Source of the DNA: Acidobacteriota bacterium
GTDB taxonomy: Bacteria > Acidobacteriota > Thermoanaerobaculia > Multivoradales > J023
Assembly (NCBI GenBank): GCA_029263315.1
Contig: JAJCXR010000018.1
Span: 1 to 53,268, forward strand
Reading direction: 5' to 3'
DNA: 53,268 nucleotides
A model generated the notes under the pieces. That model worked only from the letters and a program-made list of their open reading frames with translations. It was not told the DNA's origin and made no database searches. Numbering within the stretch: the stretch's first letter is position 1; each line of letters opens with the position of its first letter. Position numbers and translations under genes: made by a program. Below are positions 34,945-43,840 of this stretch, in pieces.

Positions 34945-37332
34945 CTAGGGGCACGGGAAATAGAGGCCGGTGCCCGGATAGGTGCACGAGGGCCAGGTCA
35001 GACCTCCGTAGGTGAATCGCACCTCATAGAGCTGCGAGGTGTTGGCGTTTGGCACCGAGGAGTACCAAATCCCGCTGCCGTTCGGTAGCGGCTGATAGCC
35101 GTTGGTGGTCCACGGGCCGCTGGTGGTCACATTGCGCCAGCTCACCTGGACCCGACTTCCCGCCGGAGCGCCCGTGGCGCTGCCCGCCATGACCAGGCTG
35201 CCGGGCGGGCCAAAACCCGCCAGAGACTGCGGCTGGAGCCAGATCAGGCGGGCGTCGGCGTTGCTGTCGAAATCGAAGGTGGCGGTGCAGCTACGATTCG
35301 ACGACAAACTGACCGTGCCGTCCGAACAGTCGCTCTGACCGCTCCAACCGGCGAAGATCGAGTTGGCCGCCGGTGACGCCGCCATAGTCACCGTCGTATT
35401 GCGCGGGAACCAGTAGGCGCAGGTCGATCCGCATTGGACGCCGGCGGGCGAGCTGGTGACGGTGCCGCTTCCGGTGCCGTTCTTGCTGATGCTCAGCGAC
35501 CGGCACTCGATGGACCGCGGGCTATTGCCCAGGCTGGTGGTGGTTCCCCCGTAGCGGATGTTGATCGAATGTAGAGCACCGTCGCGCACCGAGGCGGGGA
35601 GGCTGAAGCCGAAGCCGTGGTAGCCATTGCCGATGCCCGCATTGAGCAGGTCCTGACGGAACTGATTGGCGCTCACCGTACCGAGCAGCGTCGAGCCGTC
35701 GTAGATGTCGACGGTGATTGGCGTGTTCGGCTGATTGGCATCCCAAGCCCAGCCGGTGACGCCATAGCAGCCTACGGTGTCGTGGAACCCACCATAGGCC
35801 GGCGGGCCGGTGTAGGTGAAGGCCGAAGTCTTGGTCGCCGTACCCGAGGGGGTTGTCACCTGGACGTTGACGACACCCGCACCGTGGGCCGGCGTCGACA
35901 GGGTGATCTTGTTGTGGGTGCGCGACAAGATGGTGGCGTTGGTGCCGCCGAACTTGACGCTCGAGGCGCAATCGAGGTTGTTGCCATTGACGGTGAGCAA
36001 CGTGCCACCACCGGTGGAGCCGGAGGTCGGTGAGACGGTGGAGAGGGTGGGGGCGGCGTCGGTGCACAGCTCGGCGGGCACGATTTGCAAACCGGGATAG
36101 GGCAGACTGCACCCCGGGATGTTCATCGGAGCGAACATCCACAGGCCGGTGCGACCCCCGATCGTCCCATGGTGAAGCCCCACATCCCTCGGGGTGGTGT
36201 CGCCCGCCGGCACCAGGCTGCGCAGGCTGGCGTCATCGATGGTCACGGGAGTCGTCCACAGATTGGAGCTCAAAGAGCTGGAGGTCTGGACTTTGGTGCT
36301 GTTGCCGGGGGCGTCACCGAAGGTATAGACGTGCAGCCACTTGCGGCTCAGCGGATCGTAGCGAATCTCACCGCTGCCGAAGCCGAAGGGTGTGCCATTG
36401 CGGCCCTGGTAAGTGCCGAGCACCGGCTCACCGGGCATGGCGCTGCCGCCGTTGGTGATGTCGTAATTCCACACCATGAGGCCGGAGTCGAGGTTCTTCC
36501 AAGCACCGGTTTCGCCGGGTGGCTTCTGGTAGATCTGCTTGTTGCCGCCGAGCCCGAAGGGCTGGCTCGGATCGTGGGAGAAACGGATTCCCCAGGTGTC
36601 GAGAAAACCGTGGGCATCGAAGCCATAGTGGTTGAAGTAGATATAAAAGGTTCCGTCCGAACCCTTGGCGGGCTGGTAGGCGAGGTTGATTTCACCGATG
36701 CCCAGGGCCGGCGGAGCGGTGACGCAATTGTGGTAGCGGGCCTTGAGGATCGGCGTCCAACCCTCGCCGGTGGGTTCGTCGGGGTCGAGGGGGTTGGGTA
36801 GGTTATAGACATTCCAAGTCACGCCGTCGGTCGAGCTGGCCCAGTAGATACGGCCGGCGATGTAATCGGCATTGCCACCGTTGAAGGCCATGTAGTAGGT
36901 GGAGCCCACTTTGACGACGCTTGGATTGCCGATGGGTCCCGGCGGGCCCCCGGAAGGGACGTAGCCACAACGGTTGTAGGCGCCCTTGAGCGTTGGGCAG
37001 GAATTGACGCTGGGCACCGTCCAGTTGCCGGTGGAGGGATTCAGGCTGGCGCTGTAAAAATCATCGATTTGCGCTAGCGGCAAACCCGCCGTCGGACAGG
37101 AAGATCCCGGCGGCCGTCCGGATTGGGCGATGAATCCCAGATCGCCGTTGGGCAGCGTCATGAGGGACGGGTTATACCAAGTGGTGCCACAGTTGGCAGC
37201 CGGATGCGAAGCGAGGAGGGCGGTGGGCTCGCCGGTGATGTAGCCCTGAGCGTTGGCATCGGGCGCCATCGGAGCGAAGCAGAAGAGCAAAAGGATGATT
37301 ACAGGAATGGGAAGTTTGGCGAAGGCGTGCAT
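34945..37332 (-). CDS. Secreted beta-propeller/IPT-TIG multidomain protein
   Basis: 795 residues. Signal peptide (about 1-29, ending A-N-A-Q). An N-terminal five-bladed-propeller-like domain of the GH43/sialidase type (about 35-425; NPSVVKVGSTYYMAFNGG, WASSTDGVTW) comes first, then an IPT/TIG domain (about 428-510; PTLSTVSPTSGSTGGGTLLTV), a region with bacterial Ig-like character (about 512-610), a Gly-rich cysteine-containing domain of the bacterial-repeat type (about 615-690) and a C-terminal beta domain. The catalytic acids of GH43 cannot be assigned with confidence, so it may bind or cut carbohydrate. ATG 37332 has an AGAGATG-type purine stretch upstream. It has its own terminator. Confidence 0.75.
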   Translation of the reverse strand: MHAFAKLPIPVIILLLFCFAPMAPDANAQGYITGEPTALLASHPAANCGTTWYNPSLMTLPNGDLGFIAQSGRPPGSSCPTAGLPLAQIDDFYSASLNPSTGNWTVPSVNSCPTLKGAYNRCGYVPSGGPPGPIGNPSVVKVGSTYYMAFNGGNADYIAGRIYWASSTDGVTWNVYNLPNPLDPDEPTGEGWTPILKARYHNCVTAPPALGIGEINLAYQPAKGSDGTFYIYFNHYGFDAHGFLDTWGIRFSHDPSQPFGLGGNKQIYQKPPGETGAWKNLDSGLMVWNYDITNGGSAMPGEPVLGTYQGRNGTPFGFGSGEIRYDPLSRKWLHVYTFGDAPGNSTKVQTSSSLSSNLWTTPVTIDDASLRSLVPAGDTTPRDVGLHHGTIGGRTGLWMFAPMNIPGCSLPYPGLQIVPAELCTDAAPTLSTVSPTSGSTGGGTLLTVNGNNLDCASSVKFGGTNATILSRTHNKITLSTPAHGAGVVNVQVTTPSGTATKTSAFTYTGPPAYGGFHDTVGCYGVTGWAWDANQPNTPITVDIYDGSTLLGTVSANQFRQDLLNAGIGNGYHGFGFSLPASVRDGALHSINIRYGGTTTSLGNSPRSIECRSLSISKNGTGSGTVTSSPAGVQCGSTCAYWFPRNTTVTMAASPAANSIFAGWSGQSDCSDGTVSLSSNRSCTATFDFDSNADARLIWLQPQSLAGFGPPGSLVMAGSATGAPAGSRVQVSWRNVTTSGPWTTNGYQPLPNGSGIWYSSVPNANTSQLYEVRFTYGGLTWPSCTYPGTGLYFPCP

Positions 37333-37432
37333 TCATCTCTCCAGTAGTTGAGAACTGTCAATAATGCGATGTCCGTACTGGGGCGTTGCTGGGCCGAGCT
37401 CCGTCAGCGCGTTTGGGAGGTCTCGTTATCGA

Positions 37433-37462
37433 AGCTCCTTATGCTTGGATCGCATAAGAGCT
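37433..37462. promoter_or_regulatory. Inverted repeat in a divergent promoter region
   Basis: AGCTCCTTATGC and GCATAAGAGCT form an imperfect palindrome around TTGGATC, between two divergent genes. It could be an operator or an RNA hairpin. Confidence 0.35.
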
Positions 37463-37592
37463 CGGGCCTACCCTCTAAGCGACAATGACGGAGTTTTCTG
37501 ATCACCTCGATGCAAAATTTTTTTCCAGGTTCCCGGTTCCAAGGTTCACCTGCCACTCCACAAAGGTCCGGAGACCGTGGTAGATTTCAGCG

Positions 37593-38294
37593 ATGCGATC
37601 CACCTACCCAATGCTCTGCGGGCTCTTTTTTCTTGCTTTGGCGGCAGCCGGGCAGACGACATCCCAAGCGACCCTCGAAGCTGAAGGCGAGAAAGCTGCC
37701 GAGGTCAAACCGGCGCCCCCGCCCCGGCCCTCCAGTGCCCCCACGTGAAGTGGCTGACCCGGTGAGGGTGCGCCGCTCCGGGGGAGTGGCTTCGACGAAT
37801 TTCGCTTCAGCACGTCCTTGCGCTGGGTAGACACCGAGCTCGAGCGTCCCAATTGGCGTGCGACACTGAGCTACAGCCTGCATCCGAGGTTGCAGGTCGG
37901 CATTGAGGTCAATCCGGAAGCCGACGAGGTGGGGCCCTTGGTGACCTGGTTTCTGCTCACCGAGGGCGATCGCAAGCCGGCGCTTTTTTTCGGCACCAGC
38001 TCTGATCGCATCGGCTCACCGGAGGGTGAGCAGGCCTATTTCCTGACCGCCGCCAAGCGTCATGCCAGGTGGCCGGTCTCCGCCTATGTGAGCCTCAACT
38101 ACTCGGAGTGGGATGGCGATTTCAACGTCCCCTTCGGCGTCGAGGTGAGCCTCGGCGAACGCTTCTCAATGCGACCGATGTACGACGGCCAACGTACCCA
38201 CTTGACCATGAGCTATAGTCTCGAGCGCCATAACATCTCCCTGCTCTGGGTCTGGTTGGAGCGTTTCGGCGTCGCCTATTCCACCCGCTTCTGA
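37593..38294 (+). CDS. Secreted protein of unknown function, interrupted by two in-frame TGA codons
   Basis: A good signal peptide (MRSTYPMLCGLFFLALAAAG) and a Pro-rich segment run to TGA at 37746-37748. A second TGA lies at 37755-37757 in the same frame, and then the frame stays open to 38294 with protein-like sequence (beta-rich, outer-membrane-like; GFDEFRFSTSLRW, ending FGVAYSTRF). Total about 233 codons if read through. Either two compensating one-base indels lie between about 37730 and 37765 (the +1 frame reads V-P-P-R-E-V-A-D-P there), or the gene is dead, or the TGAs are decoded (U-S-G-U). I recognise no family. It precedes the YHS-TlpA gene by 16 bases and may share its operon. Confidence 0.5.
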
Positions 38295-38310
38295 GCCCGG
38301 GGATCGACCG

Positions 38311-39009
38311 ATGACAAGGATGGAAATGAGCTTCAGAAAATTGCCAGTTTTGCTGTTGGGATTTGCCTTATTGGGCCTCGCCAATCCGGGGATCGGCGCC
38401 GAAACCGACTCGAATCTCGAAGCAGCGGTATGTCCCGTGTGCCGGGTTCATGAGGGGGAGACGGAGCCCGAAGAGGTGGCGGCGACGGCCGAGCACGGCG
38501 GCCATACCTACGGCTTCTGCTCCGTCGCCTGTCGCGACAAATTTGTTGCCGAACCCACCGGCTACCTGCCGCCGGTGCTACCGCGTCCAGCCCCCGCCTT
38601 TGAAGCTTTGGACCTCGAGGGGACGACCTTTTCCTCCGAGGCGTTGCAAGGCCAGTGGACCTTGCTGGATTTCTGGGCCACTTGGTGCCAGCCCTGTGTC
38701 ACCGATCTGCCAAAGCTCACGGACTTGCACCGGCGGTACGCCGAGCAGGGATTTGCCGTGGTGAGCATCTCGATCGATGAAGGCAAGGGGGCCAACAAGA
38801 AAGTGGCCCGGATGATCAAGCGACGCCAAGCCGCCCATCCCGTCTATCTCGATTCGGCAACGGCTCCTGCCTGGTCGGCCTACAAAGTGCGGGTGGTGCC
38901 GGCCCAGTTCTTGATCAACCCGCAAGGGCAAATCGTCGCCCAGTGGTCCGGCGCCATCGATTTGGCGGAGGTCGAAGCCGAGCTGTCGCGCTGGCTCGAC
39001 GAAGGTTGA
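38311..39009 (+). CDS. YHS-domain/TlpA-like thioredoxin fusion, exported
   Basis: 232 residues. Signal peptide (about 8-30), a short YHS/TRASH-like metal-binding module (Cys41, Cys44, Cys70, Cys74; CPVC ... FCSVACRDKF), then a TlpA/ResA-type thioredoxin domain with the active site WATWCQPC (Cys126, Cys129) and the cis-proline in VVPAQFLI. It is predicted to be a periplasmic disulfide reductase, with the YHS part binding a soft metal such as copper. Two starts compete: ATG 38311 (GGGGA upstream) and ATG 38326 (AAGGA 5 bases upstream); both keep the signal peptide. It lies immediately downstream of the interrupted secreted gene. Confidence 0.87.
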   Translation: MTRMEMSFRKLPVLLLGFALLGLANPGIGAETDSNLEAAVCPVCRVHEGETEPEEVAATAEHGGHTYGFCSVACRDKFVAEPTGYLPPVLPRPAPAFEALDLEGTTFSSEALQGQWTLLDFWATWCQPCVTDLPKLTDLHRRYAEQGFAVVSISIDEGKGANKKVARMIKRRQAAHPVYLDSATAPAWSAYKVRVVPAQFLINPQGQIVAQWSGAIDLAEVEAELSRWLDEG

Positions 39010-39062
39010 AATCCGCGACTTTGAGGCGCTAGTCTCTGTTGATCGGGCTGCGCTGTGCCTCA

Positions 39063-39091
39063 TTGATCAGTGAGTTTTTGTCCTGTAGAGT
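39063..39091 (+). promoter_or_regulatory. Candidate promoter of the metalloprotease-like gene
   Basis: TTGATC, a 17-base spacer and TAGAGT, about 60 bases before the ATG at 39154. Each hexamer matches the sigma70 consensus at four of six positions. Confidence 0.35.
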
Positions 39092-39153
39092 AGTGCGGTT
39101 TCAAAGTGTCTGGCTCGGGCCGCTCTGAAAGGTGTCGGAGGATCCTCGGTGCT

Positions 39154-40470
39154 ATGAAAATGAAAAGTATCGAGCAACCACCGAAGTCTGTTGTCCCGCA
39201 TCGTCGGGATCGAGACCGACGCCCCGAAAAGACTCTGGACAGCGACGCTCGAACGGATGCCACATTCGATCGGGGATCCCTCCTGCGGCGCGCTGTTCAC
39301 CTAGGGCACCGTTCGACGGAGTCGACGGTCACCGGCGTGGGTCCTTTGTCGCAGCAACGGGAAAGACCACTGCGATCGGCTCCCGCCGTGACCCGTCCTC
39401 GAGTTGAGCGAGGGGTAGCGAGTCCCGTTCAGCGGATGAAGTTCCAGTTTGTCCCCTCCGACGTCAAAGCAACCAAGACCGTCGACAAAAAATTGGATCA
39501 GATCGTCCCCATCCTGACGAAGGTCGTTGCGCAGTTCGGCAGTGACAAGGCGACCGTCAAGCTCGAGCTGATCAACGAAAGTGGCATCAGCCCCGCTTTT
39601 TCCAGTCGTGATCGGTCGAAAAACAAGGACTATTCGGGCGATGTCCTCATCACCCTCAACCAGTGGTACGCCGAGCGGGCCTCGGTGGGCGATATCTTGG
39701 GCATGCTGGTGCATGAGCTGGGTGTGCACGCCATGGCTGACTTCGAGATGGGGATGCAAGTGACTTCAGGCGGCAAGAAACTCGGGGCCGACAGGGACTC
39801 GCCGTTTATGGACGAGCGGGCCAGCGAGGGGAGTAAGCATGAGCTGGATAACAAGAACCTTACCAAAGGGCCGCATACCCTGGCTTCGATCAATCGAAAC
39901 GGTCCCGAAGATCGCAGGCAAGAGGATCATGTCAACGTTGGAAAAGGACTCATTTCGGGCAAAGTGAAATCCCGAGCCGAGGTCTATACCAAGACATTCC
40001 TCGAGACCGGCAAGGCGATCAGCAACAATAGAGAGATTTCACCCGAGTACCGTAAACAGCAGCTCCGCGATTTGATCGATTCCTTTTTCTTCGACATCGC
40101 CCGCATTGTCGCCACGGACGATGGTAAACCGCTTGCTATGTACAAGGAAACGGATGCTATTGCGGAGCTGATGAATTTCTTCCATCAAGAGGTCGTCAAG
40201 AAATACAACAAGGCGCATCCTTGGCTGAACGACAAAGAGTTGCAGGTTCATGCCACCGGGTCAGGATTGAGAAAGCGCCTTTGGGGATTGGTGGGCGAGC
40301 TGATCAAGTCCTCCAATCCGACAGTGCAGAAGGTCGGTGGCGGGCTCGGCGGTGGTCTGCTAGCCCTCGGCGCATACGCTTTGGGAGGTCTCGCCGCCGG
40401 GCCTGCGCTGGCGGTCGGCGCCGTCGGGGGACTTGGGATCTGGGGGGCATCCAAGCTATTGGGGTACTAG
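39154..40470 (+). CDS. Putative zinc metalloprotease, toxin-like (eCIS-effector-like architecture)
   Basis: 438 residues, no signal peptide. The first 95 residues are Arg-rich and disordered and end P-V-Q-R-M-K-F, the kind of junction seen before toxin domains in DUF4157-type proteins linked to extracellular contractile injection systems. A globular domain follows (about 96-390) with LVHELGVHAM (His187, Glu188, His192), an HExxH zinc motif; the third ligand is not obvious. The C-terminus (about 395-438) is a Gly/Ala-rich hydrophobic segment that could insert in membranes. ATG 39154 was chosen for GGAGGA 11 bases upstream; a GTG at 39106 is open but weaker. No injection-system genes are in the window. 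Role as a secreted or injected toxin is inference. Confidence 0.6.
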   Translation: MKMKSIEQPPKSVVPHRRDRDRRPEKTLDSDARTDATFDRGSLLRRAVHLGHRSTESTVTGVGPLSQQRERPLRSAPAVTRPRVERGVASPVQRMKFQFVPSDVKATKTVDKKLDQIVPILTKVVAQFGSDKATVKLELINESGISPAFSSRDRSKNKDYSGDVLITLNQWYAERASVGDILGMLVHELGVHAMADFEMGMQVTSGGKKLGADRDSPFMDERASEGSKHELDNKNLTKGPHTLASINRNGPEDRRQEDHVNVGKGLISGKVKSRAEVYTKTFLETGKAISNNREISPEYRKQQLRDLIDSFFFDIARIVATDDGKPLAMYKETDAIAELMNFFHQEVVKKYNKAHPWLNDKELQVHATGSGLRKRLWGLVGELIKSSNPTVQKVGGGLGGGLLALGAYALGGLAAGPALAVGAVGGLGIWGASKLLGY

Positions 40471-40521
40471 CGGCCTGTGGCAAGGGCCGTTCAGGCGGAT
40501 GGTCAGGTGAGCCTGCCGCTG

Positions 40522-41985
40522 CTATTCGAAATCCACCAAGTCTTGTTTGGGACCCGCGGCGGCGGGATCGAAGACCAAATTGTGCGGCAGGGGAAATTGA
40601 TGGGAACGGCTTTCAGTGAAGTGCATGAGGTAGCCGGCCGTATTGAGGAAGACGATGGCGTCCCCCACTTGCACCCCGTTGGCGAAGCGCACCCGTCGGT
40701 GGGTGATCAGGTCATCCTCGGAGCAGTAGCTGCCGGTGAGGAAGACCTCCGTCGGTCGAACCGGTGGCCGGGGTTGGGCCGAGACCAAGACGGGATCGGT
40801 CAGCAGCTCTGATTTCCGCGAGCGGCAATTCGAGCTGTTCATCTCGAGGCCCAAGAGCACCTCGCCCGTGGGCAGCTGCTTGCGGTGGGCGACGCGGGCC
40901 ACGGTCAGGCCACAGCCATCGAGAAGGAAACGGCCCGGCTCGATACACAGCCGCAGGCCGCGCTGCCGCAAGGCGGCGGCCACGGTCTCTTGTGGGTTGC
41001 TCGGTCGCTGGGCCTCGAGGATCTGCCGCATCCACGACCCGGCATCGAGGGGTTGATGGTGGGGGTAGGCGTTGAAGGGGCCGAGGACCTCGCCGCGGTG
41101 AGCGATCCTGCCGTAGCCGTAGTTGCGATAGGTGATCGGCGGCCGTTGCCCCAGCAGGGCGCGCTCGAGCTGGAGTTGGAAGGCGTTCCACGGCGCCGCA
41201 TCTTCAACATAGGAGACGGGCACACCTCCGCCCATGTCGATGAAACTCAGCCCGTGGCCTTGGGAAGCCAGCCGGTCGGCCAGCGCCAGGCAGTGGTCGA
41301 GGGCGGCCAGTCGATCGTCCGTGCGGTAGCCGTCGAGATGGAAATGGAGCCCTTCGAGGCGCAGCTCGCCACTCTCCAAGGCTGGAGCCAACCCTTCGAC
41401 CACCCTTTCCGCGGTCTCGACATCGTATCCAAAACGTGAGCGCAGAGCACCGTCGGCGGTGCGGAAACCGCTGAGCCGCAGCGCCATGTTGGCGGGACGT
41501 CCCAGGTGCCGGACGACGGCGAGCAGGGCTTGCCGTTCGCAATCGTTGTCGAGCACCACCGTGGCGCCGCACTCGACGGCCAAGCGTAGCAAGGCGGCAG
41601 ACTTGACGGCGGCGGTGATCACCAGGCGTGGGCCGGCGGCTCCGAGGGCTCGGGCCTGCAGGAGCTCCTCTTGGCTGGCGATGTCGACCCCCAGACCGGC
41701 ACCCAGGGCCGCCTGGACATAGATCAGCGCTTTGTTGGCTTTGCGAGCGAAAAAGATGTCGAGATCGAGGCCGAGCTCGGCGGCGGTGGTGCTCAGGATC
41801 GAGGCATTGTCGAGCAGCGGCACGGTGTGGTGCACATGCAGCGGCGAGCCGTAGGTGTCGAGCATCTCGTGCACCGCCCGGTGGTCGCGGCACCACTCGG
41901 CTTGCCACGGTTGCATGCGGGGCGGCATGCGGGGCAGCGTGTGATCGTCGAGGGACGGCCCTTCAAGATATGGCTTGCAACTCAT
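40522..41985 (-). CDS. Y4yA-like PLP-dependent decarboxylase (fold-type III)
   Basis: 487 residues. Resembles diaminopimelate/ornithine decarboxylases (group IV) and the rhizobial Y4yA family. PLP lysine Lys82 is in FFARKANK, phosphate-binding Gly loop IDMGGGVP, FHLDGY with the stacking His, EPGR, and the active-site Cys in GSYCSEDD, all intact. It should decarboxylate, or less likely racemise, an amino acid or an adduct of one, in the cytosol. Its start overlaps the stop of the FAD/NAD(P)-binding gene (ATGA), and an SbnA-like synthase lies further upstream. The set recalls SbnA-SbnB-SbnH of staphyloferrin B, and y4xP-y4yA in rhizobia, pointing to a diaminopropionate-type building block or product. 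Confidence 0.82.
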   Translation of the reverse strand: MSCKPYLEGPSLDDHTLPRMPPRMQPWQAEWCRDHRAVHEMLDTYGSPLHVHHTVPLLDNASILSTTAAELGLDLDIFFARKANKALIYVQAALGAGLGVDIASQEELLQARALGAAGPRLVITAAVKSAALLRLAVECGATVVLDNDCERQALLAVVRHLGRPANMALRLSGFRTADGALRSRFGYDVETAERVVEGLAPALESGELRLEGLHFHLDGYRTDDRLAALDHCLALADRLASQGHGLSFIDMGGGVPVSYVEDAAPWNAFQLQLERALLGQRPPITYRNYGYGRIAHRGEVLGPFNAYPHHQPLDAGSWMRQILEAQRPSNPQETVAAALRQRGLRLCIEPGRFLLDGCGLTVARVAHRKQLPTGEVLLGLEMNSSNCRSRKSELLTDPVLVSAQPRPPVRPTEVFLTGSYCSEDDLITHRRVRFANGVQVGDAIVFLNTAGYLMHFTESRSHQFPLPHNLVFDPAAAGPKQDLVDFE

Positions 41986-43778
41986 GGAAGTTTCTCCTGG
42001 CGTCGCAGGTGACGGCCGGCGAGTCCGCTGGCCCAGGCGGCGATATGGGGGTGGAGTGTACGGCTCAAGGTGTCATTGCCGAGCACGCAGCCCTCCGTGG
42101 GGCGTCCAAAAACCGCCAGACTCGCCGCGCTCTGGCCATTGCTGGCCACCGCTTGGCCCTGGGCGTTGATCTCGACGCCGTCGGTGTCGGCGGCGAGCCG
42201 GACGCTGCCGTCGCGGAGTAATTGCTCGAACAGCGGGGCACTCTGGGGGGCGATGCCGGGTGGAGCCAGGACGGCGTGCACCAAGACATCCACCGAGCGT
42301 GCCTCACCGCGTCCCGGGTCTTGATTGCGACGTAGTTGCGGTCGCTCCGCCGTCAGCTCGACCTGCGGATCGTCGAGCCAGGAGAGATCGACTTTGCCGC
42401 TGCGCACCAAGGCGAGAAAGCGGGCGGCATTTTCAGCCGGCGGACCGAAGGCCAAGCGCTCCATCTCCACCGCCAAGCGCTCGAAGGCCCGCCGGTTGGG
42501 GGCAAAGCCGCCGCCCCTGCCGACCACCTCCACCAGGCTGGGATAGAGGCCGCGCCAAGCGGCGCCGAGGGCCCATTCATCGTCCCGTGGACGCTCGCCG
42601 TAGGCCACCTTGAGGGAGCGGCTGAGGGCCGCTGCGATGGGTTCGCCCAGGAAGCGGCCTCGGGGTTGGGTGCAGAGAAATTTGAGGCGGGCCGTCAGGC
42701 GATCGATGACCTCCGCCTTGGCATACGATGCCTTATCCTCGATCCTAGCGCTGGCCAGGGCCCCGCAGGCGGTGTGCAGCAAGATGTCGTAGAGACCCTC
42801 CATTGGCAGGGGGCCTCCGTCGGCCACCAGATGCCGTAGCCGTGCGCCGCCGTCGGTCCAAAGGGCCTCCAGACCTGCCGGCGTCGGTGACCGCTGGGGG
42901 TCGGGTTTGGGGATCATCGGCCGACCGCTGCGGCAGAAGGGTACAACCACCGCCACCTCGTCCTCGGCCGACCGATAGGCCAGCGACGAGGTGGCGCCGT
43001 CGAGGTGAAAACGACCGCCGCGGCCTTCGAAGAGAGCCAGTGTGGCGTCGAGGGCGGTGAGGCCGAAGCCGCGGATCGCCACCTGGCTAGCGGGGGGTAC
43101 CCGTTCCGTCGACAGCTGCTCGCCCACCGGGAAGACCGCCGGTATCACCCTCCCATGCGGTTCGCTCGACGGGCCGCGGCGGGAGTCGTGGCCGGTGCAG
43201 AGAACGACCTCATCCACCACCACCTGCAGGTCGTCGCTCCGCACCTTCCAGGCCCCGTCGCGACCTTCGATGGAGCTCACGGCCTGGCGCAGCCAGCGGA
43301 CCTTGCCAAAGCGTCGGAGCTCCCTCGCCACCCTCTGGAAGCCGTCGTGGAGGTATTCGCCAACAACCGCCCTCGGGGCATATCCCTGGGGATTTGCCAG
43401 CGACGGTCGGTGGTGCCGCAGCCATTGCACGAGGTCGAGACCGGGAGCTGTGGAGGGGCGGTTCGGCGACCAGAGGTCGACGCAACGGTTGGCAAAATTG
43501 AGTCTCAAGAAGTGGGGCTGCCGTGGATCATAGACGGGACCGGCTCCGGGATAGGGATGGGGCTCGAAGAGATAACAATCCACGGGTCCCAGCAGGGCCC
43601 CCGAAGCCAATTCCACGGCCAAGCGCTCGAGCACGTAGAGGCCCTTGGGACCGACGCCGACGACGGCCAGACGCAGGGGCGGAGGCGACCCATCGTCTTG
43701 GGCGCCCAATGTCCCTGTAGCCTCGACAGGTATGGAGCCGGCAGGCATGGTGTTGGCATTCATGGCGTTGGCGTTCAT
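41982..43778 (-). CDS. FAD/NAD(P)-binding protein (NAD_binding_9 type)
   Basis: 598 residues. After a repeat-derived N-terminus (M-N-A-N-A-M-N-A-N-T) the dinucleotide-binding motif LAVVGVGPKGLYVLERL (about 33-49) and Y-P-G-A-G-x-V-Y match the family of large FAD/NAD(P)-binding proteins seen in siderophore and amino-acid-adduct clusters. A second nucleotide-binding segment (EVVLCTGHDS) is near residue 190. It may oxidise the adduct made by the upstream synthase before the decarboxylase acts. The start lies in a tandem array with several ATGs and no Shine-Dalgarno sequence, so the exact N-terminus is uncertain. Its stop overlaps the decarboxylase start. Confidence 0.75.
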   Translation of the reverse strand: MNANAMNANTMPAGSIPVEATGTLGAQDDGSPPPLRLAVVGVGPKGLYVLERLAVELASGALLGPVDCYLFEPHPYPGAGPVYDPRQPHFLRLNFANRCVDLWSPNRPSTAPGLDLVQWLRHHRPSLANPQGYAPRAVVGEYLHDGFQRVARELRRFGKVRWLRQAVSSIEGRDGAWKVRSDDLQVVVDEVVLCTGHDSRRGPSSEPHGRVIPAVFPVGEQLSTERVPPASQVAIRGFGLTALDATLALFEGRGGRFHLDGATSSLAYRSAEDEVAVVVPFCRSGRPMIPKPDPQRSPTPAGLEALWTDGGARLRHLVADGGPLPMEGLYDILLHTACGALASARIEDKASYAKAEVIDRLTARLKFLCTQPRGRFLGEPIAAALSRSLKVAYGERPRDDEWALGAAWRGLYPSLVEVVGRGGGFAPNRRAFERLAVEMERLAFGPPAENAARFLALVRSGKVDLSWLDDPQVELTAERPQLRRNQDPGRGEARSVDVLVHAVLAPPGIAPQSAPLFEQLLRDGSVRLAADTDGVEINAQGQAVASNGQSAASLAVFGRPTEGCVLGNDTLSRTLHPHIAAWASGLAGRHLRRQEKLP

Positions 43779-43840
43779 GCGTTGGCGTTCATGCGTTGGC
43801 GATGATGGCGTTGGCCTTCATGGTGTTGGCCTTCATGCGG
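43746..43840. repeat. Tandem repeat of about 15 bp x 6 that multiplies start codons
   Basis: Degenerate ATGAACGCCAACGCC units on the minus strand span the end of the SbnA-like gene and the start of the FAD/NAD(P) gene. Each unit carries an ATG. Some units are 14 bp, so the ATGs fall in different frames; those nearest the gene are in frame. Confidence 0.85.
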
